From contig NW_017386105.1 in NCBI RefSeq assembly GCF_000237925.1, forward strand, positions 62,001 through 126,000: a stretch of 64,000 bases of DNA, given 5' to 3'. Under the pieces are notes generated by a model. That model ran no database searches. It saw nothing but the letters and a program-made list of their open reading frames with translations, and was not told where the DNA came from. The position numbers and the translations under genes were made by a program. Below, one piece after another: positions 13,782-24,299 of the stretch; the stretch's first letter is position 1, and every line of letters begins with the position of its first letter. Source of the stretch: Schistosoma mansoni. Lineage: Eukaryota > Platyhelminthes > Trematoda > Strigeidida > Schistosomatidae.

Positions 13782-13935
13782 GACAGTCAGTCACAACGTA
13801 GAACTTCGTACGTACGTACATCAGTTCGAGTTGCCATACCACATTAGCACAGAGATGCAGTTGTCGATTCAAATCCCATAGTGATATAGGGGTAGTAAGA
13901 GTATGAGCAGTTGGTATACAGTGGATAATGAATTA
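13782..13935 (-). mobile_element. LINE 3'-end fragment, (GACT)n-tailed
   Basis: Starts at CAGTCAGTCACAACGTA, the complement of the GACTGACTG tail that ends family 2 copies, then ACATCAGTTCGAGTTGCCATA. Related minus-strand tails lie at 28910-29170 and 38515-38965. It is a severely 5'-truncated insertion. Confidence 0.55.
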
Positions 13936-14327
13936 ACAAAAACATACACTTTCCATCAATATACAACATTTTCTTTAATAAAGCAAATGACTTAAGAACC
14001 ATTATTTACCAAAGCGAAAATGCATCATTATAAACACACAAAGTAAGAAACATTTTAGCCAGTACCAAGACAGAATAAAAGATATTTTTCTTGGTGCAAT
14101 AACCAATTAATGTTTAAAATATTATTTTCAATATATGCAATCTGAAATATAATATCTGGACATATTTATTATCAAAAGAACAAATGTAAAAAATAGTATC
14201 ACTTTACAGCCCGCTTCAAAATATCCTAAATAATGATACCACAATGAAACAATCGGAACGTAAAGAATAAAAGATGAAAATGCAAGATAAACCACTTACT
14301 AAACAAGTTAGCACTACAGATCTAAAA
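13936..14327. other. Downstream region of the TANGO1-like gene
   Basis: AT-rich. It would be 3' UTR or an intron, depending on whether the GTAAGT at 14343-14348 (complement) is used. No further exon was identified. Confidence 0.4.
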
Positions 14328-17300
14328 TCATTTCAATGAACCACTTACAGAAGAAGGGGAACTATTTTGTTTATTATTTTGGTCAATCATCGTTTTTATA
14401 ACGGGCGGAAATGGGGGAGGTAAAAATCCTGGCGGGAAACCCATCTGTACTGGAGGGAATCCTGGCAAAAGAGGCCTTGGTGTTGATAAGGCATCTCTTT
14501 GAATTCCACCTGGAAAAGGCATTATTCCTCGAGGTGAAGGCTTTGGAATAAATGTAAATGGATTAGCTTCTGCTACTGGCCGTTGCGATGTTAAATTTAC
14601 TAAAGAATTTCTTGATTGAGAGCGTACATCTCTTAAGCTTGAATTTTTCATTACGTCCTGTGGTAAAATAGGTCTTGGGAAAATGTTCATAATTTTTTCA
14701 CGAGATGAACTATTTATTTTTTCCGGGAAGGTGTGTATTGACGATCGTAATGCATTGTTCTCTGATTCAATGAGCTTTTGTCGCAAACTGGAGTTTTCTT
14801 CACGCAGATCTTGAATTTGGTGGTCAGATGCACGAGCTGCTAACCAATTTTCATGAGAACGCTTATCTAACTCCGATATTTGACGTCTACTAGTTCTTTC
14901 AGTTTCCACTAGCTCTCGACGTAAAGCTGCCATTTGATCTCGTAATACCTTCACTTCCCCCTCAAGCTCTTGATTACGTTTTCGACTGTGCTTAAGGGCT
15001 TCGGAAGATTCCGAACCAACTACGACATGCTTTCCCAAATCCCTCTGCAGTTCAAGTTCACGTTCTTTAAAGTAACAGGATAAAATGTCAAGCTTTGTTT
15101 GATAAGCATTTTTTTCTTCTTCAATCTGAATTAAATTAGCTTTAAGAGTTGAATTTTCTCTTTCTATCTCTTCCATTTTGGACTCAACTTGAACTCGAAG
15201 ATCATGTTCATTTTTTGCTCTACATTCTTCAGTTTTAATTTGTTCATCTTTAAGTCTGATTTGGGCGTGTAAACGACCAACATCTAAGAGCAATGATAAA
15301 TTCTTCTGTAGTCTAGATTTTTCTGTAATCTTTTCATCGACTTCATTTAAATCACTTTCGGAAACAGTGCTTGACTTGTCGCTAATCTCTACGTCATCCT
15401 CTAAGGTGCGACTAACATAAGATAGATTGTCAGTGGTGGTTACTTCACGTTCTTCCATATCATTTGTTTTCTGTTTTGAGGAAGATTCCTGTTCCAAAAT
15501 CAACTCAAGACCTTTAAGCGTATTAAAAGTAGCAAGCAAACTCTGAAATTCTGCTTCTTTAGTAAGTAACTTCTCCTCAGATGCCTTTCTAGATTCTAAA
15601 ATTTTGTCGACTTCTGATTGCATTGTCTTCATGCGATTGTAATATAAATTAGCTTGAGAATATAACTGTTCTTGTTCCTCTTTCAACTCTTCTATTGACT
15701 TACGGTTATTTTCTTCTAGATCTAAAAGACTTTTCTTCCATTTATCATCATTTTCAGAGTGCAATTGTTTTAGACGATTAATTTCTGTGTTTAATTCATG
15801 AATAACTTCTTCTTTATCAGTTAACTGCAAACGCAAGTTTTGTTCTAGTGAATTATGAGAACTTTTTAAATGATTCAACTCAGATTGAACACGTATGAAA
15901 GATTCCCGTGAATCATCCACAGATAATGTCATTTCAGATAATTTGGAAGTATATTCTTCCTGTAGATTTTGAAGACTGCATGAAAGTGAGTTAGCCCATT
16001 TAGATAAATGAGAATTAGACTCTTCCATATCTGAAAGTTGGCTAGCTAGTTGGATGCTATACTCCTCAAGTTTTAGATATTCTACGAGAGATGGAGATGT
16101 GTATTTTTCAGAAAAGATGTATTTAGATAGAAGGAAGTGTACACCTTTACTTAGATTCCATAGAAAAATTAAGTGAAATATAAAAATCATCCAAGCAATA
16201 ATGAAATTTATTGATAAAGAAAATGTCTCAAGCAGGAAATTATCTAAATTGGAAATAATATTTTCTGGTAAATACTGCAGAAAAAAGTTAGCAGCCGCAA
16301 AAAAGTACGTAAATCCATTGACTAAGAAACGCGAAAAAGGTGATCTAACAGTTTCAGAATACGTTTTATCAAAACTAGCGTTTGCTGCCCAGTATATACA
16401 GTGTATCAAACCTAAATGAACGGGAACACCATGAGGATCAAAATCATTCTGATTCCCAAACATTTGTCGTGGAACAGCTGGGGAAGTAGAGCTATTTACA
16501 TTCGAAGAATAAATTATTCCAATATTTTGAACATCGATATTACTGCTGATGACAGCTTGTTTATGATCATGCACTGGAAAAGATGAATTTAACTTATTAG
16601 TTTCCAGATAACTATCATTGTCTAAAAGGTCGTTTGACGGGATGGCGAACGAAGCTTGTGAAACATTCTTTCTTGACTCCTCATCAGTACTGGAGGAGAC
16701 AGTCGCTGATGGTGTCGATACAGAAGTTTCAACATGCTCGGTTTCAGACGCTTGCATTTCAACATGATATGACTGAATAGATGAGGGTTGTTGATTCACA
16801 GCAATCGACTCGTTTTGTTCAGATCTACTCGAAGCATCCTTCTTCGAATCCTTATCGGCACTGGGGGAGACAGTCGCTGATGGTGTCGATACAGAAGTTT
16901 CAACATGCTCGGTTTCAGACGCCTGCATTTCAACATGATGTGACTGAATAGATGAGGGTTGTTGATTCACAGCAATCGACTCGTTTTGTTCAGATCTACT
17001 CGAAGCATCCTTCTTCGAACCCTTATCGGCACTGGGGGAGACAGTCGCTGATGGTGTCGATACAGAAGTTTCAACATGCTCGGTTTCAGACGCCTGCATT
17101 TGCATTTCAACATGATGTGACTGAATAGATGAGGGTTGTTGATTCACAGCAATCGACTCGTTTTGTTCAGATCTACTCGAAGCATCCTTCTTCGAACCCT
17201 TATCGGCACTGGGGGAGACAGTCGCTGATGGTGTCGATACAGAAGTTTCAACATGCTCGGTTTCAGACGCCTGCATTTCAACATGATGTGACTGAATAGA

Positions 17301-18602
17301 TGAGGGTTGTTGATTCACAGCAATCGACTCGTTTTGTTCAGATCTACTCGAAGCATCCTTCTTCGAATCCTTATCTTCACTGGGGGAGACAGTCGCTGAT
17401 GGTGTCGATACAGAAGTTTCAACATGCTCGGTTTCAGACGCCTGCATTTCAACATGATATGACTGAATAGATGAGGGTTGTTGATTCACAGCAATCGACT
17501 CGTTTTGTTCAGATCTACTCGAAGCATCCTTCTTCGAATCCTTATCGGCACTGGGGGAGACAGTCGCTGATGGTGTCGATACAGAAGTTTCAACATGCTC
17601 GGTTTCAGACGCTTGCATTTCAACATGATATGACTGAATAGATGAGGGTTGTTGATTCACAGCAATCGACTCGTTTTGTTCAGATCTACTCGAAGCATCC
17701 TTCTTCGAATCCTTATCGGCACTAGGGGAGACAGTCGCTGATGGTGTCGATACAGGAGTTTTAACATGCTCAGTTTCAGACACCTGCATTTCATTTGCAA
17801 TAGATGACGTAGATTCACGTGCTTTGTCCTCTCTAAGACTTTCGCTGTGTGATTCGAATGAAGAGTCAGTGGTATCTGTCTCTCCATAAGTTAAAGCAGT
17901 GTCACGAAATTTTGCTTCAGATGAGTTGTTATAGTAGGACTCGTCTTCTTCATTATCTTCTTCAATTTTGTCATCTTGATCCACTTCATCAGAATCTATC
18001 TCATACGTCGCTTCTTGCTTGCTTACTTGATCATGACTTCTGCGACTAACCGCGTCCATTTTATCAGCATCGATTTCATCCATCCCTTTTTCGGTATCAT
18101 AAGCATTACTTTGTCTTTGATTGTCGGAAAATGTTTTCTTGTTGTCTGGATGATCTTTCGCAGATAATTTCTCTGTAGATTTGTAAATCGAATCTTCATC
18201 CAATGGTAGAGACGTTCGACTAAGTGTCCTTTCGTTTAACAGAGTCGAAGGATTCGAGTTTGTATCGAAGTTCTTCACCTTTAAAAATCTGCGTGAACTA
18301 ATAGAATCCTTTATTTGTACAAAACTTGGGTCGATGTATAAATGTTCTTCGCCGAATTTTATTTTCATCATAGAATTAGCAGCATCAGCACTTAATCCCA
18401 TTATATTAACTAAGGTATTCTCCTTTAATGTTTTCTTATTCGGTACACTAACATCTTTAATGAGAATTCCAGTAGTTATGGTTTCCAAACAATTTATGTC
18501 TGAACATAGAAGTTCAGCTGGTAGATGTTGTTCAATTACTGCTTCGCTGTGACAGAGTAACGCCCACAATCCAATGAGTAAGAAAGTTAAGTAGATTTTC
18601 AT
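14328..18602 (-). CDS. TANGO1/MIA3-like ER exit site cargo receptor
   Basis: 1424 residues on one exon. The order of parts is that of TANGO1, which sits at ER exit sites and couples bulky lumenal cargo to the COPII coat. A signal peptide (residues 1-21, core TFLLIGLWALL) is followed by an MIA/SH3-like domain (about 28-97) that starts with paired cysteines at 33 and 38. Then come an acidic Ser/Thr-rich lumenal stretch (about 195-230), a repeat array (about 272-640), hydrophobic membrane segments (about 725-825, core FIIAWMIFIFHLIFLW), a long cytosolic coiled coil (about 835-1310) and a proline-rich tail (about 1345-1410, GFPPGFLPPPFPPV), the expected Sec23-binding region. The start is the Met of the signal peptide, one base after a splice-acceptor-like TTTTAG. 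Sequence similarity to TANGO1 outside the SH3-like domain is weak. The call rests on architecture. The repeat array appears lineage-specific. Confidence 0.8.
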   Translation of the reverse strand: MKIYLTFLLIGLWALLCHSEAVIEQHLPAELLCSDINCLETITTGILIKDVSVPNKKTLKENTLVNIMGLSADAANSMMKIKFGEEHLYIDPSFVQIKDSISSRRFLKVKNFDTNSNPSTLLNERTLSRTSLPLDEDSIYKSTEKLSAKDHPDNKKTFSDNQRQSNAYDTEKGMDEIDADKMDAVSRRSHDQVSKQEATYEIDSDEVDQDDKIEEDNEEDESYYNNSSEAKFRDTALTYGETDTTDSSFESHSESLREDKARESTSSIANEMQVSETEHVKTPVSTPSATVSPSADKDSKKDASSRSEQNESIAVNQQPSSIQSYHVEMQASETEHVETSVSTPSATVSPSADKDSKKDASSRSEQNESIAVNQQPSSIQSYHVEMQASETEHVETSVSTPSATVSPSEDKDSKKDASSRSEQNESIAVNQQPSSIQSHHVEMQASETEHVETSVSTPSATVSPSADKGSKKDASSRSEQNESIAVNQQPSSIQSHHVEMQMQASETEHVETSVSTPSATVSPSADKGSKKDASSRSEQNESIAVNQQPSSIQSHHVEMQASETEHVETSVSTPSATVSPSADKDSKKDASSRSEQNESIAVNQQPSSIQSYHVEMQASETEHVETSVSTPSATVSSSTDEESRKNVSQASFAIPSNDLLDNDSYLETNKLNSSFPVHDHKQAVISSNIDVQNIGIIYSSNVNSSTSPAVPRQMFGNQNDFDPHGVPVHLGLIHCIYWAANASFDKTYSETVRSPFSRFLVNGFTYFFAAANFFLQYLPENIISNLDNFLLETFSLSINFIIAWMIFIFHLIFLWNLSKGVHFLLSKYIFSEKYTSPSLVEYLKLEEYSIQLASQLSDMEESNSHLSKWANSLSCSLQNLQEEYTSKLSEMTLSVDDSRESFIRVQSELNHLKSSHNSLEQNLRLQLTDKEEVIHELNTEINRLKQLHSENDDKWKKSLLDLEENNRKSIEELKEEQEQLYSQANLYYNRMKTMQSEVDKILESRKASEEKLLTKEAEFQSLLATFNTLKGLELILEQESSSKQKTNDMEEREVTTTDNLSYVSRTLEDDVEISDKSSTVSESDLNEVDEKITEKSRLQKNLSLLLDVGRLHAQIRLKDEQIKTEECRAKNEHDLRVQVESKMEEIERENSTLKANLIQIEEEKNAYQTKLDILSCYFKERELELQRDLGKHVVVGSESSEALKHSRKRNQELEGEVKVLRDQMAALRRELVETERTSRRQISELDKRSHENWLAARASDHQIQDLREENSSLRQKLIESENNALRSSIHTFPEKINSSSREKIMNIFPRPILPQDVMKNSSLRDVRSQSRNSLVNLTSQRPVAEANPFTFIPKPSPRGIMPFPGGIQRDALSTPRPLLPGFPPVQMGFPPGFLPPPFPPVIKTMIDQNNKQNSSPSSVSGSLK
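14343..14348 (-). other. Candidate 5' splice donor at 3' end of TANGO1-like exon
   Basis: On the minus strand the frame reads TCT TCT then GTAAGT, a consensus donor in phase 0. If used, the last six residues (VSGSLK) and the TGA at 14328-14330 would be intronic, and the protein would continue in an unseen exon at lower coordinates. Confidence 0.4.
16690..17790 (-). repeat. 171-bp in-frame tandem repeats in the TANGO1-like gene
   Basis: Anchor ACAGTCGCTGATGG (plus-strand sense) starts at 16699, 16870, 17041, 17218, 17389, 17560 and 17731, giving spacings of 171 except one of 177. There are six complete 57-residue units and diverged edge units. Each unit carries SETEHVETSVSTPSATVSPS and SSRSEQNESIAVNQQPSSIQ. 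The 177-bp unit has a 6-bp duplication giving MQMQ. Units differ by a few bases only, for example D/G and Y/H variants, which implies recent expansion or homogenisation. The low-complexity acidic Ser/Thr composition suggests a disordered, possibly O-glycosylated lumenal linker. Confidence 0.97.
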
Positions 18603-18620
18603 CCTAAAAGCAGGAAAATA
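18603..18620 (-). other. Splice-acceptor-like site at the TANGO1-like start codon
   Basis: On the minus strand TTTTCCTGCTTTTAG is followed by G and then the ATG. A 3' splice site one base before the start codon implies either a 5' UTR intron or spliced-leader trans-splicing, which is known in schistosomes. The sequence alone cannot choose between them. Confidence 0.55.
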
Positions 18621-19576
18621 CCACTTTTTAGTTTAAAAAAACCGTAACATTTAAAAATGGAAAACACCACATCATGTATACTACATATAATGAGTTAAAC
18701 TACAGTTTATTAAGCTATTTAACCGTTGACGTGACGGGTAAGAATTAGGCCCAAAAATTAGGTCTTAACTGATTGCACGATTAGTGATTTACAAACTGAT
18801 TTTCTCCAGCCGCCTATGACAGCACTTTTATTTGTGTAAATATGTTGTATATAAGCATGTCATTTTATTACATGAAAAATCCGTTCTTCTGACTGGTGGT
18901 CATGTTTTTTTTTATTTTAAATCATACAAAAGCTTAAGCCAATGATATGATTTCGTGAGTAGCCGTCAATCGATACTTTGTATCATTGCATTTCATCTAT
19001 TCATCAGGATTCTGATCAGTGACTTTGATAAACGAAAGACCGTCCATCAAGTCAGTACAATCCATCGCCATAACAACTGCATTAAACTGAACGTCCGGAT
19101 TCAGGTTTAAACCAATCTCAATTTCATTTCAGTGGCTAATTTGGTAACATATAGGGTATCTGGAACCCGATCCTGGTTTTTTATACTAAATGATTTTGCA
19201 ATAAAGTTCTTTCTTAAGAGGTAGTGTTGCAAGCCTTAATACCCCAACCCACCATCTTTACTCAGCCTAGGCAATAGACACATAACATAGTTTGGCCACA
19301 TGCTGGTTTCAGGACTATAAAAATAAATTAGAGTATAAATAACCCCCATTTAAAACCAAGCAATACGTCATAAGTACAGTTTACAAAAATGGCGGACCAC
19401 AAAAAATACTAAACAACGCTCACACTGAAATATACAGAATATGTTAGCAATAAGCAGCGTAATGAACATTTGGGAAGCATAATGGTCAAAACATTCATAA
19501 CACAAATAGTACCAAAAATCTTTGGTTGATAGTCTCTAGTCCCTAAAGACTTACAACAAGCAATAACAACCAATCT
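18621..19576. other. Upstream region of TANGO1-like gene, nothing recognised
   Basis: AT-rich and without a clear promoter motif. A short minus-strand frame at 19409-19600 contains LGTRDYQP, which weakly recalls the LINE family 2 C-terminus. Confidence 0.4.
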
Positions 19577-19866
19577 TAATACAAAAATGTTCACAAGCAC
19601 ACATGATATTGTGATGAGAATATTTTTTTATAAAGCTGTAATATTAACGCTATTAAGGTTGATTTGAAATTATAACAAACTTAAGCAAGGTACAGTGAAA
19701 TTATCCAAAAGGTAGTGGAGAACGTACGAATATAACCTTGTGAGAAAGTAAGCAAAATAGACAGAGTATAACGTCAGCCTTTCAGGGCAGCGAGAATTGA
19801 ACTACAGACTCTTCGCACGAGAAAATCGAGGGTCGAGTCAACGCGTTGTTCGTTAGTGAGTCTGCA
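19577..19866 (-). repeat. 3'-flanking block shared with the 56 kb LINE copy
   Basis: Read on the minus strand, this matches 56352-56650 (plus) at roughly 90% identity, including CTGACGTTATACTCTGTCTA and AATCAACCTTAATAGCGTTA. In both places it lies immediately 3' of the family 2 GACTGACTG end. The copies at 30.4 kb and 46.8 kb lack it. Confidence 0.8.
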
Positions 19867-21875
19867 GAACACAGTCAGTCAGCTACAACGTACGACCAGA
19901 CAAATATACGCATCAGTCCAAGTTCCCACATCTCATCAACATAGCAAGATGAACATCAAATTAATAGAAGTAGTTGCTTCAATGGTAGTAATATATAAAA
20001 GGAAGATTTCATATGATGATATATTACAGGGAGAAACAATTAGTTCGTAGAAAGATATAAAGCAACTTCAATCTCACGGTTTAAGGGAAGACGAACAGCG
20101 TATACACCTACGCCATTGTGATCGATTATGAGCCATGTCACCCTGGGTCTCCAACCATTGGTTACGATAATCACGCGCACCCCAACCAAGTAGTCTACAT
20201 CCACTAACGTGGCTCAGACCAGAAGTTAGCGACTTCAAGGACTGATGCCACGTTCTCGTTTGATCGCCCCTCTCTCTTCCAACCATTGCCAATACTAGTC
20301 AACATAGCGCGTCGTGGTAATCGGTGTTCAGGTATACGTGACACGTGGCCCAACCATCATAGTCTATGAAGATTCATGACCTCATCAACTGATTTACCAA
20401 CATTCCCTAATACCCTGCGTCCAACCTAACTATCACTTACCCGGTGATCCCAGCAGATAAGAGCAATATTTCCAAGACATCTGTCACCAAATACTAGTAA
20501 CTTGCGAGTATCCTCTATTCTTAATGGCCACGTTTCGCAGCCGTAAAGTAGAACAAAACGAACTGCTGCGCAGTATACTCGTCCCTTAATTAATAGACGG
20601 ATATCTCGCCTTCGCCATATGTCACGTAAGTTGTCAAAATCCAAACGAGCCTTCTGAATCCGTGCTGAGATTTCGTCAGACACCAATCGATTAAGGCTGA
20701 TCAGACTCCTACGATAAGTGAAGCTGTCAACGCGCTCGACTACTCCACTTCATATCCTTAGTTCAGGTGTTGACGCAGGCCAGTCCTGGAGTAACAACTT
20801 CCATTTAGAGGGGGAGAAAAGCATCTCAAACATCTTGGCATTGTTACTCAGTGCTACCAAAAGATCCTGCACTTTATTAGCGTCTTCACCAAACAGGACT
20901 ATGTCATCTGCGTACTCTAAGTCGATCAGTGGACCTCCTGGTAGGAGATCAATTCCTGAAAATTCAGTCAACGAGAGTGTGATTTCCAGCAGTAGGTCTA
21001 TGATGAAATTGAACAAAAATGGAGATAGTGGACAGTGTCGCCGGACACCACTTGAGGTTGCGAAATCAGATGACAGTTCGCCATAAGCTCTAACTCGACT
21101 GGTAGTGTTCGAGTAATGAGCCTTCACAAGGTTCATGTACTTCTGAGGTACACCTTTCAATGACAAACACTGACACAGAACTTCTCGGTCTATAGAGTTA
21201 AATATTGCTTTTAAGTCAAGAAAAATTATCATTGTCGGACGCCGATAAGCATGTCAGTGTACTAAAACCTGACGAATAGTGAATATGTGGTCGATGCAAC
21301 CACGACTTAGTAGGAAGTCAGCCTGATTTTCTTGTGTTTGGAGTTCACAAGTTTTTGTTAAGCGCTCGATAATTATTGAGGCTAGTATTTTAGATGCTAT
21401 ATTAGTCAAAATAATCCCTCTATGGTTATCACAGGTTGATTTTGAACCCTTCTTATATATTAGGACAATAAGTGATTGAGACCAGTCAGATTTGATTACG
21501 TCCAACTCCCAGATTTTAGCTAAAATATTAGTCAACATAATCGCTAAAACTGGAACACCATGTTTAAAGACCTCTCGAGTCAATCCATCTGGACAAGCTG
21601 CCCTTCCGCATTTCAGATTAGTTATAGCCTTCTGAAATTCAGTTAGAGTCAGCGAATCTACTTCAATGTTCCATTCCGGTTGTCTGGGAATAGTGGGTAG
21701 TTGTAGAGTAGCTGAAGGCCATCTGAAATTCCCCTTACAGTGTTCCGCCCATTGTTCTAAACGTCTGGGCTGAGAGCAGATAAGAATGTCGCTTATTTTC
21801 GAGATCGTCTTACTTACACTTGAATTCTTAATTTCAGTTTTTTATTAGTCTGAAAAGCTGTCTGGTATTATTTAT
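19867..21875 (-). mobile_element. LINE family 2, copy a (5'-truncated, inactive)
   Basis: Non-LTR retrotransposon RT half on the minus strand. Readable pieces are LSRGCIDHIFTIRQ (21254-21583), the palm with LEYADDIVLFGED (catalytic Y-A-D-D at 20903-20914, 20750-21232), and the C-terminal [17 protein letters not shown] (20426-20686) through WGARDYRNQWLETQGDMAHN (20074-20292). Stops and frameshifts separate them. The usual R-Q-G-C before PLSPFLF reads R-R-H-C here. It abuts the tail of another repeat at 21880 and so is truncated or interrupted at its 5' end. Confidence 0.8.
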
Positions 21876-21879
21876 TACT

Positions 21880-22105
21880 AATTAAACACAAACACTGGTA
21901 CAAGGACGCATCAAATATATATACGTCACACAAATCACTCGATATGTGCGAGGGCTGGAATACTGTCCAGGTGCCCGAGCCGAAGCAGGTGGTTTTCCCT
22001 GGCAGATGCTGTATACGCGTGATCGTGTGAAAGCATTTCGAGAGGGTGGGCCCTCCCCACACTCGACCGTACCAGGGCATTTGGGGGCGGTAAAAGAATA
22101 GGGTT
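21880..22105 (-). mobile_element. Non-autonomous retroelement, shorter copy of the 3.0 kb repeat
   Basis: On the minus strand it has CCGCCCCCAAATGCCCTGG at the 5' side, CCACCTGCTTCGGCTCGGGC internally, and a TTGTACCAGTGTTTGTG tail. It lacks the middle part seen in the 3.0 kb copy. Confidence 0.6.
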
Positions 22106-22499
22106 ATTGTACACGGTTTCGAGATTGTTGTTAGAGTTATCGCTGCTATCCCGTTCCGTATCACATGAATCTTCAAGTCATTGACGGTTATATTGCGGAT
22201 TTTAGATAAAATGATTTAGTAGTCAACTCCTTCTACAATTAGTCCGCCACCCTGTGGCATTTCATCCTTTATGTGCTTTGTCAAAGAACTTTAATGTTTA
22301 GTAATAGTATTTTTTATTTCACTTCCTTTAGGTATAGTTATGATACCAGTACAATTTTAGCTCTTTGTACCAGAATCTCCAGTAGTAATACTGATAACAT
22401 TTCTTTTCGTTAACAGAGACCCCAAAGCCTCATGGATCATCAATGTCGTACCGGAATAGGAAAATACACAAAACCGATGAGTTAAACCTTGAACATCGT
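22106..22499. other. Intergenic, nothing recognised
   Basis: No supported gene or repeat. Confidence 0.4.
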
Positions 22500-22640
22500 C
22501 TATTACTTACTTGAACACATAAACATTGGTACAAGGGGGCACCAAGTACATATGCGCTACACAATAACAATGAGGCCAGTAGCAGTTATCATTGATTAGT
22601 GTGAGGGCTGTGATACTTCCCGGTCGCCCGAACATAGCTT
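22500..22640 (-). mobile_element. Tail fragment of the same retroelement family
   Basis: Contains the GAACACATAAACATTGGTAC tail (plus-strand view) and a decayed continuation with CGCCCGAACATAG. Truncated. Confidence 0.5.
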
Positions 22641-23759
22641 ATGATGTAATAGGTGTAAAACGAGCACGCGTTTTATGAAACCACTTGTTAAACCCATTGT
22701 AGCAGTCTCCCCGTACTTTCTTTTAAGGTCCTACTTTAAACTTAACAGATGACATATGAACTCCCAAGTACCTGTTATTTGTAACCTTGTTAATCTTATT
22801 TATCAGTGCCTTTATATGTGATTGTATCCAGAGTGTGTCACTTACGCTCCAATTCAGTAACTGTAATCTATATATAATGAGGAATGAGTCATCCACTATT
22901 TAATGAGTAGGCACATTATGCCTTCATCGTACTGTACTTTTCATTGTGTTAAAAAATGTATGCTCTCTCATACGCTCATCTTTCGCTTATTTCAATCCGT
23001 TATTCACCTATGCGATTAAGTCGATTGATGTGTACGAAACCAATCAAGGAACCTTGCCAAATTTACACTTGGACTGTTAAAACTAGTACGAAATCTAGCA
23101 TACTGACAGAAACGACTAATATGTACCAGAAATACAAGCTTTCAGGAACAATAAAAGGGAAAACCGAAAGACGAATCAAAAGACCTAGAATCTTACCAAA
23201 CTAATTTAAGTTAAAGTTGACTTGATACGATGGAACAAAAGTAGATTCATAACAAATTTAAGGATCACTACCCTGCTTAAAAGTCCGGTGATAATGTGAA
23301 ATTATTTTCTGAATTAACAAGAAAAAAAGAAGTAACCCAATGGATTAACAAAGTCAGTTACCACATAAAAATGCAACGCCGATGTTTATATACCGTCTAA
23401 AGTCAATAAGCCTAAGAGGATTAACATTCCCGCGAACCTCAAGGTAGTGCGACGTCACATTGACCTTCAGTAGTAAAGATTGATCTATCGACTTATATTA
23501 ATCTTTTCAATTTTTAGCACTATGGAGGCCTACTCTCACTTTGTACGTTTCAACAGAAGATGCGAATATTACCTGTTCTAGTGTAGAACTTCAGTGGTTC
23601 ACTACTTGGTGTGTGAGACGGAACTGCAGACATTACCGATTTGATTTAGGTTTTTTGAAATTTCCTAAAATATCCCCTCAGATAATCATTCCTAGGAGAA
23701 GAGAAATAACACATTAATAATAAGATCATCTTTCAATATACGGTACACTGGTATTAGGT
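22641..23759. other. AT-rich intergenic, nothing recognised
   Basis: An open frame at 22956-23204 has no recognisable domain and is not called. Confidence 0.45.
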
Positions 23760-24085
23760 TGAAGATACGACCAGTATTGTAGTTTAACAACTATTAACCA
23801 GTAACACCTATATTCGAATCGTCCCCCACTTAGTTAAAATCAGAAGTCAGATGCGAAGAGGTTGGAAAGATATATTTGATGCGTTATCAATATATCGAGA
23901 AGTGGTTGTTCTAATCTGGCTAGTGAATGTAGATGTTTCCCACGCTGAGCTGTAACGTGATCTGGTGCGGATGCATGACCGAACGCCTTCAGTTAAACAA
24001 GTCCACTTAAACTAATGCGATCAGCATCCAATATCGAACACTTAAAAAGCTATTTATTTCGGGGAATTATTTACAGTTACAAGGT
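23760..24085 (+). repeat. 325-bp interspersed repeat, copy 2
   Basis: Runs from GAAGATACGACCAGTATTGT to TTTACAGTTACAAGG. It aligns along its length with the copies at 49655 and 59017, with the reading frame broken by stops here. Confidence 0.7.
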
Positions 24086-24299
24086 CACCCCGAAACTTGC
24101 GTTAATATAATAGAAATAGTTTGATGAGTCTCAGTCTGTTTTCATATGATAGGTTAGAGTCTCTTTTTAACACTTAGCTGGTTATAGCTTATCCACCTAG
24201 TGCTCAAAACAAGAACTCGCCTAGTGAATCTCACATTTCAAATGCCGCCTCACAAAAGTCGAGTTTAATATCCTAAACATTTCTTCGTTTCAGTGATTA

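Noticed and set aside
16690-17790. Repeat array as a CRISPR or satellite
   Set aside because: Units are in frame, 171 bp without spacers, and lie inside a continuous coding frame.
16201-18552. Plus-strand and alternate-frame open frames over the TANGO1-like gene (for example 16201-16419, 17657-17887, 17849-18167, 18334-18552)
   Set aside because: They are antisense or shifted shadows of the 1424-codon gene and its repeats, and none has a domain.
20718-21086. Plus-strand frames antisense to LINE family 2 (also 47783-48181, 48425-48838, 54449-54862, 55106-55504)
   Set aside because: Conserved only because they mirror the RT on the other strand, with no domain of their own.
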